Part shown: piece by piece, positions 9,317 to 17,069 of the stretch
Numbering within the stretch: position 1 is the first letter of the stretch
Layout of the letters: every line of letters starts with the position of its first letter
Assembly (NCBI GenBank): GCA_029975475.1
Contig: JARKPB010000008.1
Location: 186,001 to 250,000, forward strand
Direction: 5' to 3'
Source: Anaerolineaceae bacterium
GTDB taxonomy: Bacteria > Chloroflexota > Anaerolineae > Anaerolineales > Anaerolineaceae
Length of the DNA: 64,000 nt
The notes under the pieces: model-generated
Told to the model about the DNA's origin: nothing
Seen by the model: the letters and a program-made list of their open reading frames with translations, nothing else
The model's database searches: none
Made by a program: the position numbers and the translations under genes

Positions 9317-9322
9317 ATTATA
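9317..9322 (-). promoter_or_regulatory. -10 box placed for a leaderless transcript
   Basis: TATAAT on the minus strand lies exactly six bases from the ATG at 9310. With the usual 6-8 base distance, transcription would begin at or next to the start codon. The same spacing is seen at 19104 and 20421. Confidence 0.55.
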
Positions 9323-9452
9323 ACGGTAAAGCCCGCCCCCGGGGCCGGTCTGCACAGGCCTGGCTCTTTCTTCCTGACAAATTTGGAAGGTCAGGTGAAT
9401 TGCGGACGAACTCAACTTATGCTATCGTATGCTTGGTAGCAAAGGAGGAACG

Positions 9453-10223
9453 ATGAGAAAAAAGCAGACAGGGCAGGGTTTACTCGAGTATGGCCTGTTA
9501 ATCACCCTGGCCGTGCTGGCAGTCATTCTGATCCTGACACTACTGGGGGTAGACATTCGGCAGGTGTATTCAGACTTGATCTGCGCGTTAAGCGGTGAAC
9601 AGGCGGTGGTCTATCAACCCGGCGGTAACTGGAACCTGGGAAAAGACTGGGTTCCCGTCAGCGGCGGGATCTGGAAAAACAGCTGGGCGACGACTCCGGA
9701 GGGGCAATTGGTTGGCAATACCGACCAGAAGAAGGCCGGCGCGACCGCGATTCTGCTGAACAAGAAGCTGGGGGATGACTTTTCTGTGACCCTGGACATG
9801 GGCCAGGTGGTAAACACCACCAATAAGAATCCCAACGCGGCTGTTTACAACGGATTCGGCATCATCTTCCGAGCCAGCAACCCTTCAAAATTGAACGGTT
9901 ATATGTTTGAGATTGAACAGGTGAAAACGGGCCAGCCGGCTTATCTGTATTTTCGCGAATGGCAAAACGGCAACCAGATCGGCAGCAATCAGACCGGGAA
10001 CCTGGCTTACGCCCCGGTTCCAAAAGGGTTTGATCTGAGCAATCCGGGCCAGATCCGTCTGGATGTCAGTGGAGACACATTCACGGCTTACATCAACGGA
10101 GTGAAGGTGCTGGAAGCCAGGGACGATACTTTTAAGAGCGGCAGTCTGGGCCTGGCGGTAAACCAGGGGTCAAAAGCGACAATCAACGACCTGTCAGTGG
10201 AAGACACTGGTTGTAAAAGGTAG
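9453..10223 (+). CDS. Flp/Fap-type pilin fused to a jelly-roll (LamG/ConA-like) domain
   Basis: The product has 256 residues from ATG 9453, preceded by AAAGGAGG. The N-terminus MRKKQTGQGLLEYGLLITL is a class IVb (Flp) prepilin leader: a short basic part, the G/XXXXEY cleavage motif (TG-QGLL-EY), then a hydrophobic helix to about residue 32. Instead of ending at some 60 residues like ordinary Flp pilins, it continues into a 200-residue beta-rich domain with WKNSWATTPEG, GFGIIFRAS, GYMFEIEQ, IRLDVSGDTFTAYINGVKV and GSLGLAV, typical of concanavalin-like or 3-keto-disaccharide-hydrolase-like jelly rolls. It is probably displayed on the cell surface through a Tad-type system as a minor pilin or adhesin. 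It forms an operon with the next two genes. Confidence 0.82.
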   Translation: MRKKQTGQGLLEYGLLITLAVLAVILILTLLGVDIRQVYSDLICALSGEQAVVYQPGGNWNLGKDWVPVSGGIWKNSWATTPEGQLVGNTDQKKAGATAILLNKKLGDDFSVTLDMGQVVNTTNKNPNAAVYNGFGIIFRASNPSKLNGYMFEIEQVKTGQPAYLYFREWQNGNQIGSNQTGNLAYAPVPKGFDLSNPGQIRLDVSGDTFTAYINGVKVLEARDDTFKSGSLGLAVNQGSKATINDLSVEDTGCKR

Positions 10224-10229
10224 GGTGAA

Positions 10230-10676
10230 ATGGGCACCGAAGATTCCCCTTCACTGGATATGTTTAAGGAAGGGATTCCGCAAAATTTGCCGGATCCCGA
10301 AGCTGGAAAACGAAATTTCCGAAAAGTTCTGATCGGACTGGGTGTTGTCCTGGTTCTGCTCTTTGCGGCTTACCTGCTGCAGCACGCGGCGGCGGCTCGT
10401 TCAGCCGGTCAGGGCAGCATCGCGGGCACAGTCGTCAGCCCGGAAGGACAGCCGCTTGCTGGAGCGGAGGTATTTCTCTCTGGAAGTGACGCGATCGTGT
10501 TAAGCGGGGCGGACGGACGTTTCCTGATCAGCGGGGTCCCGGCCGGCGAAACTGCTTTTATTGTCGCTTACCAGTACATCGGGCAGGAACTGCGCATCAA
10601 CGTGACGGCCGGCCAGACGGCAGAGGCGGGGACAATCACCGTGCTCCCCAATCAGCGCCTGCTGGAGAACCCGTAG
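10230..10676 (+). CDS. Membrane-anchored carboxypeptidase-regulatory-like domain protein
   Basis: The product has 148 residues. It has a cytoplasmic N-terminal tail of about 30 residues (acidic, then KRNFRK), one transmembrane helix at about 32-53, and an extracellular beta-sandwich of the CarboxypepD_reg-like type. The latter is shown by GSIAGTVVSPEGQPLAGAEVFLSG, GADGRFLISGVPAGE and AYQYIGQELRINVTAG. Such domains act in adhesion or as spacers and have no catalytic role. The start lies six bases after the pilin gene, so the two are probably co-expressed surface components. Confidence 0.75.
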   Translation: MGTEDSPSLDMFKEGIPQNLPDPEAGKRNFRKVLIGLGVVLVLLFAAYLLQHAAAARSAGQGSIAGTVVSPEGQPLAGAEVFLSGSDAIVLSGADGRFLISGVPAGETAFIVAYQYIGQELRINVTAGQTAEAGTITVLPNQRLLENP

Positions 10677-10680
10677 CGAC

Positions 10681-11592
10681 ATGGATCCTGCCCGCCTGAA
10701 GCGCATCATCAGCGATCTCTGGCGAAAATCGCCGTCACGCTTTGGTTATCAGGTGATTTACTGCCGGCCGGACGGCGGATGGACCATTCAGGCCGCAGCC
10801 AACCAGATATTCAATATTTCCAGCGCCGCCAAACCCATTTTGCTGGCAGCGGTCTTGAAACTGGTAGAAGACGGTCATTTGGGCTGGCAGGACGCTCTTG
10901 AAATTCGCCGGCGGGACCGCATCGCGACCAGCCGTATGACCGATGGTCTGCCGGACGGCAGCACCCTGCCGGTGGAAACGCTTTGCGCGGCGATGATCGA
11001 GGATAACGATAACACCGCGACTGAAGTTTTGCTGCGCGCGGCCGGTCAATCCGCCGTACAGAGGCTGCTGAACGCCGCCGGATTGCGGCAGACCCGGCTG
11101 CCTTTCAGTCTGAGATGGTTGATTGCCCATCTCTACGGGGTTGAAACCGATTTAGGCGAAGATGAGTCTCTGGCTGACCGTACCAGCGGACTGGCGCCCA
11201 TTCTGGATCGCGTAGGGGATGTCTTTCGAGGTATTCGTTCAACACCTGGCGAGCTAAACACCTTTTATCGTTTCATTCTGGAAGGAGAGTGGTTCCAGAA
11301 AAAATCAACGCTCGAGGCCTTTCAGCGCATCATGAAGCTGGAAGACGCCGCTCAAAAGATCATCTGGCCGCCAGGTTGGGTCTGTTACCGCAAGGGCAGC
11401 CAGCTCGATCTGCCGCCTTTTTATTCGGCCGCGCAGGCCGGCTGCGTGCTCAGCGCCGGAGAGCGGTATTACTTCACATTTTGTTTCAATGCCCAGTCCG
11501 TCCCCCTGGAGCAGCTGGAAGCCGAGCTGGACACCTTTCGCAATACGATCTTGACCGCTTTTACCGCTTTTCGTGAAGGCGCGATTGGATAA
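10681..11592 (+). CDS. Class A beta-lactamase-fold serine hydrolase
   Basis: The product has 303 residues and follows the preceding stop after four bases. The penicillin-recognising fold is indicated by SSAAK (Ser48 nucleophile, Lys51), EDNDN around 107-111 in place of the SDN loop, a DRTSG segment, and YRKGS in place of KTG. No signal peptide is visible, unusual for a true beta-lactamase, so antibiotic resistance should not be assumed. It may act on a cytoplasmic ester, amide or peptide. The Gly next to Lys in the KTG-equivalent and the missing first Ser of SDN suggest altered specificity. Co-transcription with the pilin fusion is odd and unexplained. Confidence 0.75.
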   Translation: MDPARLKRIISDLWRKSPSRFGYQVIYCRPDGGWTIQAAANQIFNISSAAKPILLAAVLKLVEDGHLGWQDALEIRRRDRIATSRMTDGLPDGSTLPVETLCAAMIEDNDNTATEVLLRAAGQSAVQRLLNAAGLRQTRLPFSLRWLIAHLYGVETDLGEDESLADRTSGLAPILDRVGDVFRGIRSTPGELNTFYRFILEGEWFQKKSTLEAFQRIMKLEDAAQKIIWPPGWVCYRKGSQLDLPPFYSAAQAGCVLSAGERYYFTFCFNAQSVPLEQLEAELDTFRNTILTAFTAFREGAIG

Positions 11593-11669
11593 ACCGGGGT
11601 CGTTTTTAAGGAACTTAACCGGAATTCTTCTGTATAATGATAGATATTCGACAATTAAGGAGAGGAATC

Positions 11670-11840
11670 ATGAAACTGCAAAAACCCAAAAACGTTACTT
11701 TCATTATTTCGCTGGTCCTGGCGGGGTTGGGCGTCCTGGGTACTCTGGTGAGCATCCCGGTAATCAGCGGGCTGGCCTTCTGGCTGGTTGTAGCTGGTTA
11801 CGTCCTGCTGGCGCTGGGCAATCTGCTCAAAGGGCTTTAA
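11670..11840 (+). CDS. Small two-helix membrane protein, 56 residues
   Basis: ATG 11670 is preceded by AAGGAGAGG at a good distance, and a -10-like TATAAT lies near 11633. The protein has a basic start (MKLQKPKN) and two hydrophobic segments (about 10-28 and 33-53) with little loop between. It belongs to no family I recognise. A strong bidirectional terminator follows at once. The ribosome-binding site, promoter-like element and terminator support a real gene. Confidence 0.65.
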   Translation: MKLQKPKNVTFIISLVLAGLGVLGTLVSIPVISGLAFWLVVAGYVLLALGNLLKGL

Positions 11841-11858
11841 ATCCACCGGTCTGTTTCA

Positions 11859-11892
11859 TCGTAAACCCCCACTGATGGGGGTTTACGATTTT
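11859..11892. terminator. Strong terminator after the 56-residue gene
   Basis: The arms CGTAAACCCCC and GGGGGTTTACG pair perfectly around ACTGAT and are followed by ATTTTAATTT. The A-rich side also makes it plausible in reverse orientation. Confidence 0.85.
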
Positions 11893-12141
11893 AATTTGCC
11901 GGACGCGCACCTGCTTGGGGCGGGTCGAATACCGCCTCGATGCTTTGCAGATTCCAGCTCGCGGTTCCGGTCAGATCTAAAATGCTCACAAGAAGGATCT
12001 TAACCAACGAAGCAGCCGTCGGCTGCGTGCATCCCGCTGCCGCCTGCTTGATAGGTTTTCCAGTCCGGCCCCCGGGCGAGAGCGCGGATGGTGAAAAATT
12101 GCAAAAACCAGGGCAAAAGGCGGCCTCTGGGAAGAGAAAAT
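11893..12141. other. Gene-poor gap with a possible coding remnant
   Basis: On the minus strand an open frame without a usable start runs from about 12115 to a TAA next to the terminator. It reads LVKILLVSILDLTG, then a short polar tail (FDPPQAGARPAN). It may be the eroded end of a former gene. No ribosome-binding site, promoter or RNA gene is seen. Confidence 0.25.
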
Positions 12142-12474
12142 TTATTCCTCTGGCTCCCAGAGCGGCAGTATGTTCACGACGGGTTCTTCATAAGGATGCA
12201 CCCGGCGAATCGTGGCCAGAGACGGCTTTAGTCGCGCTGCCAGGCAGGAAGTTTCCACTTTGATCTCTACCGCCTGCTGTATTTTACCGATTTCGCCGTC
12301 AAATGGATTGGCGCCGGGCAGCGGCCGCCAGGTTCCAGTGACCGCGGTGAGACTCGCGCAGCGCTCGTAGCGGCCTACCGCGCCTGCCCCGACTTCCGCC
12401 AGCGCGTCCAGCAAGGCAGGCACATATGCTTCGGGTATGTAGATTTCCAGTTTAAAACGAGCTGGAGATTTCAT
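12142..12474 (-). CDS. YqfO/NIF3-insert-like (CutA-like fold) protein
   Basis: This 110-residue protein matches the ferredoxin-like domain inserted in YqfO/NIF3 proteins, here standing alone: KLEIYIPEAYVPALLDALAEVGAG at the start, then GRYERCASLTAVTGTWRPLPGANPFDGEIGK, and RRVHPYEEPVVNILPL at the end. Stand-alone copies are widespread and of uncertain role, perhaps metal or small-ligand binding as in PII/CutA trimers. It is the last gene after modA and a coiled-coil gene, with 14 bases between it and the latter. No clear Shine-Dalgarno is seen, which suggests coupled translation. Confidence 0.78.
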   Translation of the reverse strand: MKSPARFKLEIYIPEAYVPALLDALAEVGAGAVGRYERCASLTAVTGTWRPLPGANPFDGEIGKIQQAVEIKVETSCLAARLKPSLATIRRVHPYEEPVVNILPLWEPEE

Positions 12475-12488
12475 TGCCAGGCGGTTAT

Positions 12489-12782
12489 TTACCGAAGGGT
12501 TCCCATCATCGCCAGCGGAAAAAGGATCGAAAGCCCGATCCCGATCACGCTGAGCACAATGCTGATGATGGTGATCCAGAAATACAGTTTGGCAGCCCGG
12601 GCGATGGTCTCAAGGTGAGCGATTTGTACGGTCTGAAATTGGATCACCTGGGTTAAGCGTTGGATCATCGCCTGGTCATCGGCAGCCTGCTTCTGCTGAT
12701 GGGATAAGATTTCCTGCAGCGTATCGGTCTGGATGGCGAGCAAATCATTGGGGCTTTTACCCTGGGATAAGGGGGTTGGCAT
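12489..12782 (-). CDS. Small coiled-coil protein with a C-terminal membrane helix
   Basis: The product has 97 residues from ATG 12782, which has GGAGG just upstream; an upstream in-frame start overlaps modA and lacks conserved character. It is mostly Gln-rich helix (about 15-60, heptad-like: LQEILSHQQKQAADDQAMIQRL) followed by a single hydrophobic segment (about 66-90). The layout is that of a tail-anchored membrane protein. No family was recognised. It lies between modA and the YqfO-like gene in the same direction and probably shares their transcript. Confidence 0.65.
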   Translation of the reverse strand: MPTPLSQGKSPNDLLAIQTDTLQEILSHQQKQAADDQAMIQRLTQVIQFQTVQIAHLETIARAAKLYFWITIISIVLSVIGIGLSILFPLAMMGTLR

Positions 12783-12849
12783 AAGGCCTCCTGTTTTGAA
12801 ACCGGATAATTCTATTATAGCGAATGGCGGGCAACATCCTGCTGGCGAA

Positions 12850-13671
12850 TCAGGGGATTTTGAAACCGTATTTTGACAGGATCTTCCGGCCTTCTTCACC
12901 GGTTGCCAGGTTTAGAAACGCCTGCGCCAGCTCGGCGTTTGGACTGTCATTAACCGGAGCGATTAAAAACGGGCAAACCACATTAATTTCCTGCGGAATT
13001 TCGATCAGGTTGATTTTGCCCTGGCTGCTGCCGCGGGTATCTGTCCGGTAAACGATGCCGGCATCGCTTTCCCCCAGCAGAACTTTATTTAGAACTGCCC
13101 TGGCGGATTTCTCATACGATATTACATTCGGCAGAATGCGAAATGGGAAATCGGGTTGGTCAAAAGCTGCTCCCGCTTTTTGAAACAGTTCTATTGTGTA
13201 AGCCCCAATCGGGGTCTCCGAAGCCGCCAGGGTGAGCTTTAACCCGGGTCTGATCAGGTCCTGAAGCTGCTGAACATTCCCTGGATTCTCCACCGGGGTG
13301 ATGATCACCAGATCAGTACTCGCCAAAGGTTGGATATCGCTGGCATTTACGCGCCCCGATTCTACTGCCAGCCGCATGGGTTTTTCTGCTGCTGAAACAA
13401 AGAGATTTCCCGGCGCGCCGTGAATCAGCTGGTTGGCCAGATCGGAGGAAGCAGCGAAATTAAAGATCACCTCAACATTGGGGTGGGAGCGCAAGAAAAT
13501 TTCCTTGAGCTCATTAAACGGCTCGGTCAATGAAGCTGCTGCGAATATCGTCAGGGTGGGGCCGCTGGCCGGGGCAGCCTGCCCGGCATTCTGGCAGGCG
13601 AGAATGATCAACGGTATTAGGAAGAGTAATCCGAAAGCAATACCGCGCTGAAGGATGGTTCTCCGCTTCAT
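12850..13671 (-). CDS. modA: Molybdate/tungstate-type ABC transporter substrate-binding lipoprotein
   Basis: The product has 273 residues. A lipobox (LIILAC, Cys26) anchors it on the outer face of the membrane. The family pattern is clear: LTIFAAASLTEPFNEL after the signal, NFAASSDLANQLIHGAPGNLFVSAAEKPM, the central LTLAASETPIGAYT, and GESDAGIVYRTD near the end. ModA proteins bind molybdate or tungstate through a cage of Ser, Ala and Tyr or Val backbone groups; the two oxyanions cannot be told apart by eye. It overlaps the TSUP permease by four bases (ATGA). The nearby aldehyde oxidoreductase makes tungstate an attractive alternative. Confidence 0.9.
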   Translation of the reverse strand: MKRRTILQRGIAFGLLFLIPLIILACQNAGQAAPASGPTLTIFAAASLTEPFNELKEIFLRSHPNVEVIFNFAASSDLANQLIHGAPGNLFVSAAEKPMRLAVESGRVNASDIQPLASTDLVIITPVENPGNVQQLQDLIRPGLKLTLAASETPIGAYTIELFQKAGAAFDQPDFPFRILPNVISYEKSARAVLNKVLLGESDAGIVYRTDTRGSSQGKINLIEIPQEINVVCPFLIAPVNDSPNAELAQAFLNLATGEEGRKILSKYGFKIP

Positions 13672-14468
13672 TTTTCCCCGAATACTTTTACTGAGGAGTA
13701 AATGAGGATGCAGCCCAGCGCGAGGTAGAGGCTGGCGGCAGGAGTGATATTGACCAGCAAAGCGCCCAGAATTGCCCCAAGGATGGATCCAAATGCCATT
13801 GGCAGGGCAGACTGGCGGATATTCTCCCGGTTAAAAAAAGCCCCGAGCCTCCAGTAACGCAGTAAAGCCACAAGGACTGTTGGGATGGAGACCAGCATTG
13901 TGCCTGCTCCAGCCTGCTTGATGGGCAGACCGAAAATAAACACCAGGGTCGGGATGAGCAGCTCTCCTCCGGCCACACCCAGAAGGGAACTGAATAGACC
14001 GATTAACAGCCCGAAGGGCAAGGCTGACAGGAATAAAGACAGTCCCTCCAGATGCACCAATCCGGTTTCGGGTTCTTTCAGGAAACCATGCGCCAACATC
14101 AAGATCCCGGCAGAAACCAGCAAAACCAGGACCGCCTGGCGCAGTCTGCTGGCAGGGGCGTGCTTGAGAATCTTTGGCCCCCAGAAAGCCGCGGTTACTG
14201 CCCCGGTGATCAGGCCAATCACCGCTGGAATCTGATCGGCGGACGGAAACGGCGTTTGCTTAATCAACCGAATCATCACTGCAGTAATCAGTGTAAAAAA
14301 ACTGATCAGCAGGTTGAGAGGGATGGCTTGTTTTATTTCGATCTTGAAAATTCCCCCCAGCACAGGCAGGCGGAATTCAGCTCCGCCAAGGCCGATCAAT
14401 CCGCCTAAGAACGAGATGGGAATTCCGAAGAGGAATGCGGTCAGGCTTCGATGAGCAGGTTTTTCCAC
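13668..14468 (-). CDS. TSUP family (TauE/SafE-like) membrane permease
   Basis: This 266-residue protein has about seven to eight hydrophobic segments in two halves. Each half begins with a characteristic Gly-rich motif (FLGGLIGLGGAEFRLP near the start, LFSSLLGVAGGELLIPTLV in the middle). TSUP proteins move sulfite, sulfonates or related anions across the membrane. The gene is sandwiched between modB (28-base overlap) and modA (4-base overlap). This strongly suggests a role in oxyanion handling with the transporter, perhaps sulfate/sulfite balance or export of a competing anion. That coupling is inferred from gene order only. Confidence 0.85.
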   Translation of the reverse strand: MEKPAHRSLTAFLFGIPISFLGGLIGLGGAEFRLPVLGGIFKIEIKQAIPLNLLISFFTLITAVMIRLIKQTPFPSADQIPAVIGLITGAVTAAFWGPKILKHAPASRLRQAVLVLLVSAGILMLAHGFLKEPETGLVHLEGLSLFLSALPFGLLIGLFSSLLGVAGGELLIPTLVFIFGLPIKQAGAGTMLVSIPTVLVALLRYWRLGAFFNRENIRQSALPMAFGSILGAILGALLVNITPAASLYLALGCILIYSSVKVFGEK

Positions 14469-15256
14469 AGATTTTTCTCCATGTTCAGAAAGCTTTTGAC
14501 CGTGAACAGGGTAGCAAAGGAAATCGCGACCAAAATGACCGATAGCGCGAGGGCGGTATCCAGATTAATTTCAAATCCGATATAGATTGCCAGCGGCATG
14601 GTCTGGGTTTTACCGGGCAAATTGCCGGCAAAAATAATGGTCGCGCCGAACTCTCCAAGGGCTCTGGCCCAGGCGGAAATAATTCCGCTGACCAGCGCGG
14701 GCCAGGCCAGGGGCAGGATGATAAAACGAAAAGTTTGCCAGCGGTTTGCGCCGTCCAGAGCGGCCGCGTGTTTCAGGTCGCCTTCCACGCTGGCAAAGCC
14801 GAGCGCGGCTGGCTTGATGAACAGCGGCGCGGCGATAAAGATTTGCGCGATGACGACCGCGGCGGTGGTGAAGGGCAGCTCGATTCCCAGCCAGGACAGC
14901 CAGGGTCCCAGCAGGCCGCGCCGCCCGAACGCCATCAGCAGGGCGATACCAGCCACCGCTGGAGGTAAAATTGTCGGCAATTCCACCAGCGCGTCCAGAA
15001 AGCGGCGCCCGGGCGATGACGGCCGGGCCAGGTGATAGGCCAGCGGAAGGCCCAGCGGGATGATCAACGCCGTTGAAATCAAGGAAGTGATCAGGCTGAG
15101 GCGGACGGCGCTGTACACCTGCGGCTCGGCCAGGTTGGTGAGAATTGACTCAGGATTTGCGCGCGCCAGCAGCGCTGCCAGTGGCACCAGCAGAAACAGA
15201 ACCATCGGCAGGGTCAGCAAATTGTGCAATGAACGGCGCACGGTTTGTGGATTCAT
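14441..15256 (-). CDS. modB: Molybdate/tungstate-type ABC transporter permease
   Basis: The product has 271 residues from ATG 15256, preceded by GGAGAAG; a longer in-frame extension upstream is not protein-like. It has six hydrophobic segments and the permease EAA-loop motif (AAALDGANRWQTFRFIILPLAWPALVSGIISAWARALGEFGAT), which contacts the ATPase subunit and is highly typical of ModB/CysT/WtpB. It is the first gene of a compact run modB-TSUP-modA. No ATPase (ModC) gene is present on either side, so the ATPase must be encoded elsewhere or shared with another system. A possible structured leader lies just upstream. Confidence 0.9.
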   Translation of the reverse strand: MNPQTVRRSLHNLLTLPMVLFLLVPLAALLARANPESILTNLAEPQVYSAVRLSLITSLISTALIIPLGLPLAYHLARPSSPGRRFLDALVELPTILPPAVAGIALLMAFGRRGLLGPWLSWLGIELPFTTAAVVIAQIFIAAPLFIKPAALGFASVEGDLKHAAALDGANRWQTFRFIILPLAWPALVSGIISAWARALGEFGATIIFAGNLPGKTQTMPLAIYIGFEINLDTALALSVILVAISFATLFTVKSFLNMEKNLWKNLLIEA

Positions 15257-15263
15257 CAGATTC

Positions 15264-15366
15264 TTCTCCAGGCTAAGGTTAAGGATCACGGAACGCTGCC
15301 TGGTTTGCGTCCAATCTTCCTGATGATCCAGTTGATCGATTCCGCGAGCACCTGGCAGCCTTAGCC
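15264..15366 (-). promoter_or_regulatory. Possible structured mRNA leader of the modB operon
   Basis: On the minus strand the 5' region can fold with a perfect outer stem (GGCTAAGG with CCTTAGCC), an inner stem (GCTGCC with GGCAGC) and a competing six-base pairing (GGATCA with TGATCC). It ends just before the ribosome-binding site. The nested and alternative pairings resemble a riboswitch, and a metal-cofactor leader would make sense in this position. I could not match it to the Moco or cyclic-di-GMP consensus. Chance pairing remains possible. Confidence 0.3.
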
Positions 15367-15403
15367 GATAAAAATTCGATGGTATGTTCTGACTCTGAAG
15401 AAC

Positions 15404-15441
15404 GGTCTTCCTGCCTTCTCCCGAGAGCTGGCAGGAAGACC
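15404..15441 (-). terminator. Terminator-like hairpin after the DUF3592 gene
   Basis: The arms GGTCTTCCTGCC and GGCAGGAAGACC pair perfectly over twelve bases. The hairpin lies 20 bases past the stop at 15461 on the minus strand and separates the aldehyde oxidoreductase unit from the modB operon. Confidence 0.75.
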
Positions 15442-15460
15442 ATTTTATCAAGATATTGCT

Positions 15461-17041
15461 CTAATCTGAAGATTCCATGGCTTTAACCGCCTGGACGCAG
15501 GCCGCCTCGAACGCGGCGGCGATATCCGGGTTCTCCAGGCGGTACGCCTCGATCACACGGCGGTCTTCTTCATTTTGCAATTTCGCTGACCGCATGCCCG
15601 CTTCATCCGGGGTGAAGGTTTTAAATACAGCACCTTGCATTTGCCCCAGGCCGCGTTGAGCGGCGTCCCGGCCCACCAGACCGTTTACCAGTGCGCCTTC
15701 AGGTCGGGAGCTGGCCGCCCCGAAGAGGAGCGCGGTCAGGTCTTTGAGACTGAACAAATACGGGTTGTCCCGCATCCGGCTGATTTGTTTTCCGCGCACA
15801 AACACTTCAGTTTTCTTTGACTCCCCGCGGACAAATTCGAGCACCTGACGTTCGAGCGCGCCGTCAATCTGAGGTGTAATGGAAGGGGGATCCGGCAGGC
15901 GTAGATAGAACTGGATGCCGATCTTCTCGCCAGAAAAAATGGTGCTGGAGCGCTGCGGCGCGAACAAAATTTCAAGTTGTCCCTCAGCGGCCAGCAGCAT
16001 CAGGCAGCGGTGCAGAATCGCGGCGCTGTGCTCCGATTCAGCCAGAACCGCCAGAGAGGGCGGCAATCTGCGCAGCCCGCCAGCCGCGCGCACCGGCGGA
16101 ATGGCAGCCGCCGGCCCGCTGGCGCTCTCGTAAAGTGTCCAGCGGAATATCCGGTAGATTAACCAGCGCTGTCCGGTGCGCGGGTCGGCCAGCCCGGCGG
16201 AATAAGCCAGCGACAAAACCAGCCCAAACAGGAAAAGCACAATTCCGAGCGGAACGAGGCACTGCAAAGCCGGGGTGAAAAGAGTAAGGGCAGATGCGAT
16301 GAGCAGCGCGCCAAAAATGGCGGCACCCAGCCCAAAATTCCGCATCGGTTGGATGGAGAGGGCGTCTTCGATGTACGGACAGGTGTTGCTGGCGCGGTGA
16401 GGGCAGGAAAGCAGCCCTTCGCTGAACGGCCGGTGGCAGACCGGACAGGAAAATCCGTTTCTGGTTGCCTGGTAGAACAGATCGCTCGAGGTCAGATCCA
16501 CCAGGGGTTCAACATTCAGGTCGGGCGGGGTGGATCGAGCGGATTGTCTGGAAGCGCGGACAGTGGCAAAAAGAACCGCGATAATCCCGACGCCAAAAAC
16601 CGGGAAAAGAAACGATAGAATCGGCCAGAGTAGCGACGGCGGCCGGAAAAATTCCTCCAGGCGGTGAATCTGTGGGTCAGGAGGGTAGTAACGAACGAGC
16701 ACCGCGTCTTCACGCAGATAACGCTGGTATTCTTTTTTCGTTAATTTTTCCTGTCCGACAAACGCGATTTCAGCGCCGTTCTTGGGAGCCTCGTAACGGT
16801 AAGAAATATAGTAAGTGATGTTTTCGCCGTCACTGTCTTCCCACACATTGATAATCTCGGCTGACGTGCTGCGGTTGTTGCTCGCCAGCAGCCGGTATTC
16901 TTCGCGCATTTGAAGATAAGTGCGGATGCTGCCGACAACGATGGCAACGCTGCTGATCATCCAGACAACCAGGAAACCGATCAGAAACACTGTGGCGCAG
17001 CCGCCGGTAGAACGCTTGCTGGTGGTGGAAGCACTGCTCAT
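15461..17041 (-). CDS. DUF3592-type multi-pass membrane protein with a zinc-ribbon-like motif
   Basis: The product has 526 residues from ATG 17041 with GGAC upstream. The first 150 residues form a DUF3592 unit: a transmembrane helix (18-42), a beta-rich outer part (SAEIINVWEDSDGENITYYISYRYE, VLVRYYPPDP) and a second helix (about 140-165). Then come a Cys cluster (CPVCHRPF...CPHRASNTCPY), two close hydrophobic helices (about 245-300) and a long soluble C-terminal part of about 200 residues. The function is unknown. It starts 28 bases after the aldehyde oxidoreductase stop and is probably co-transcribed with it, though no shared pathway is evident. Confidence 0.65.
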   Translation of the reverse strand: MSSASTTSKRSTGGCATVFLIGFLVVWMISSVAIVVGSIRTYLQMREEYRLLASNNRSTSAEIINVWEDSDGENITYYISYRYEAPKNGAEIAFVGQEKLTKKEYQRYLREDAVLVRYYPPDPQIHRLEEFFRPPSLLWPILSFLFPVFGVGIIAVLFATVRASRQSARSTPPDLNVEPLVDLTSSDLFYQATRNGFSCPVCHRPFSEGLLSCPHRASNTCPYIEDALSIQPMRNFGLGAAIFGALLIASALTLFTPALQCLVPLGIVLFLFGLVLSLAYSAGLADPRTGQRWLIYRIFRWTLYESASGPAAAIPPVRAAGGLRRLPPSLAVLAESEHSAAILHRCLMLLAAEGQLEILFAPQRSSTIFSGEKIGIQFYLRLPDPPSITPQIDGALERQVLEFVRGESKKTEVFVRGKQISRMRDNPYLFSLKDLTALLFGAASSRPEGALVNGLVGRDAAQRGLGQMQGAVFKTFTPDEAGMRSAKLQNEEDRRVIEAYRLENPDIAAAFEAACVQAVKAMESSD

Positions 17042-17069
17042 ATTAAGTCCTTTGATCCCAATAATGCTC

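Noticed and set aside
10681-11592. True antibiotic beta-lactamase
   Set aside because: The SxxK motif is present, but there is no signal peptide, the SDN and KTG motifs are altered, and the operon context is unrelated.
15264-15366. Cyclic-di-GMP-I or Moco riboswitch before modB
   Set aside because: GGACGCAAACC resembles part of the cyclic-di-GMP-I core but lacks its first half and one base; the known Moco leader pattern could not be aligned. It is kept only as an unassigned structured leader.
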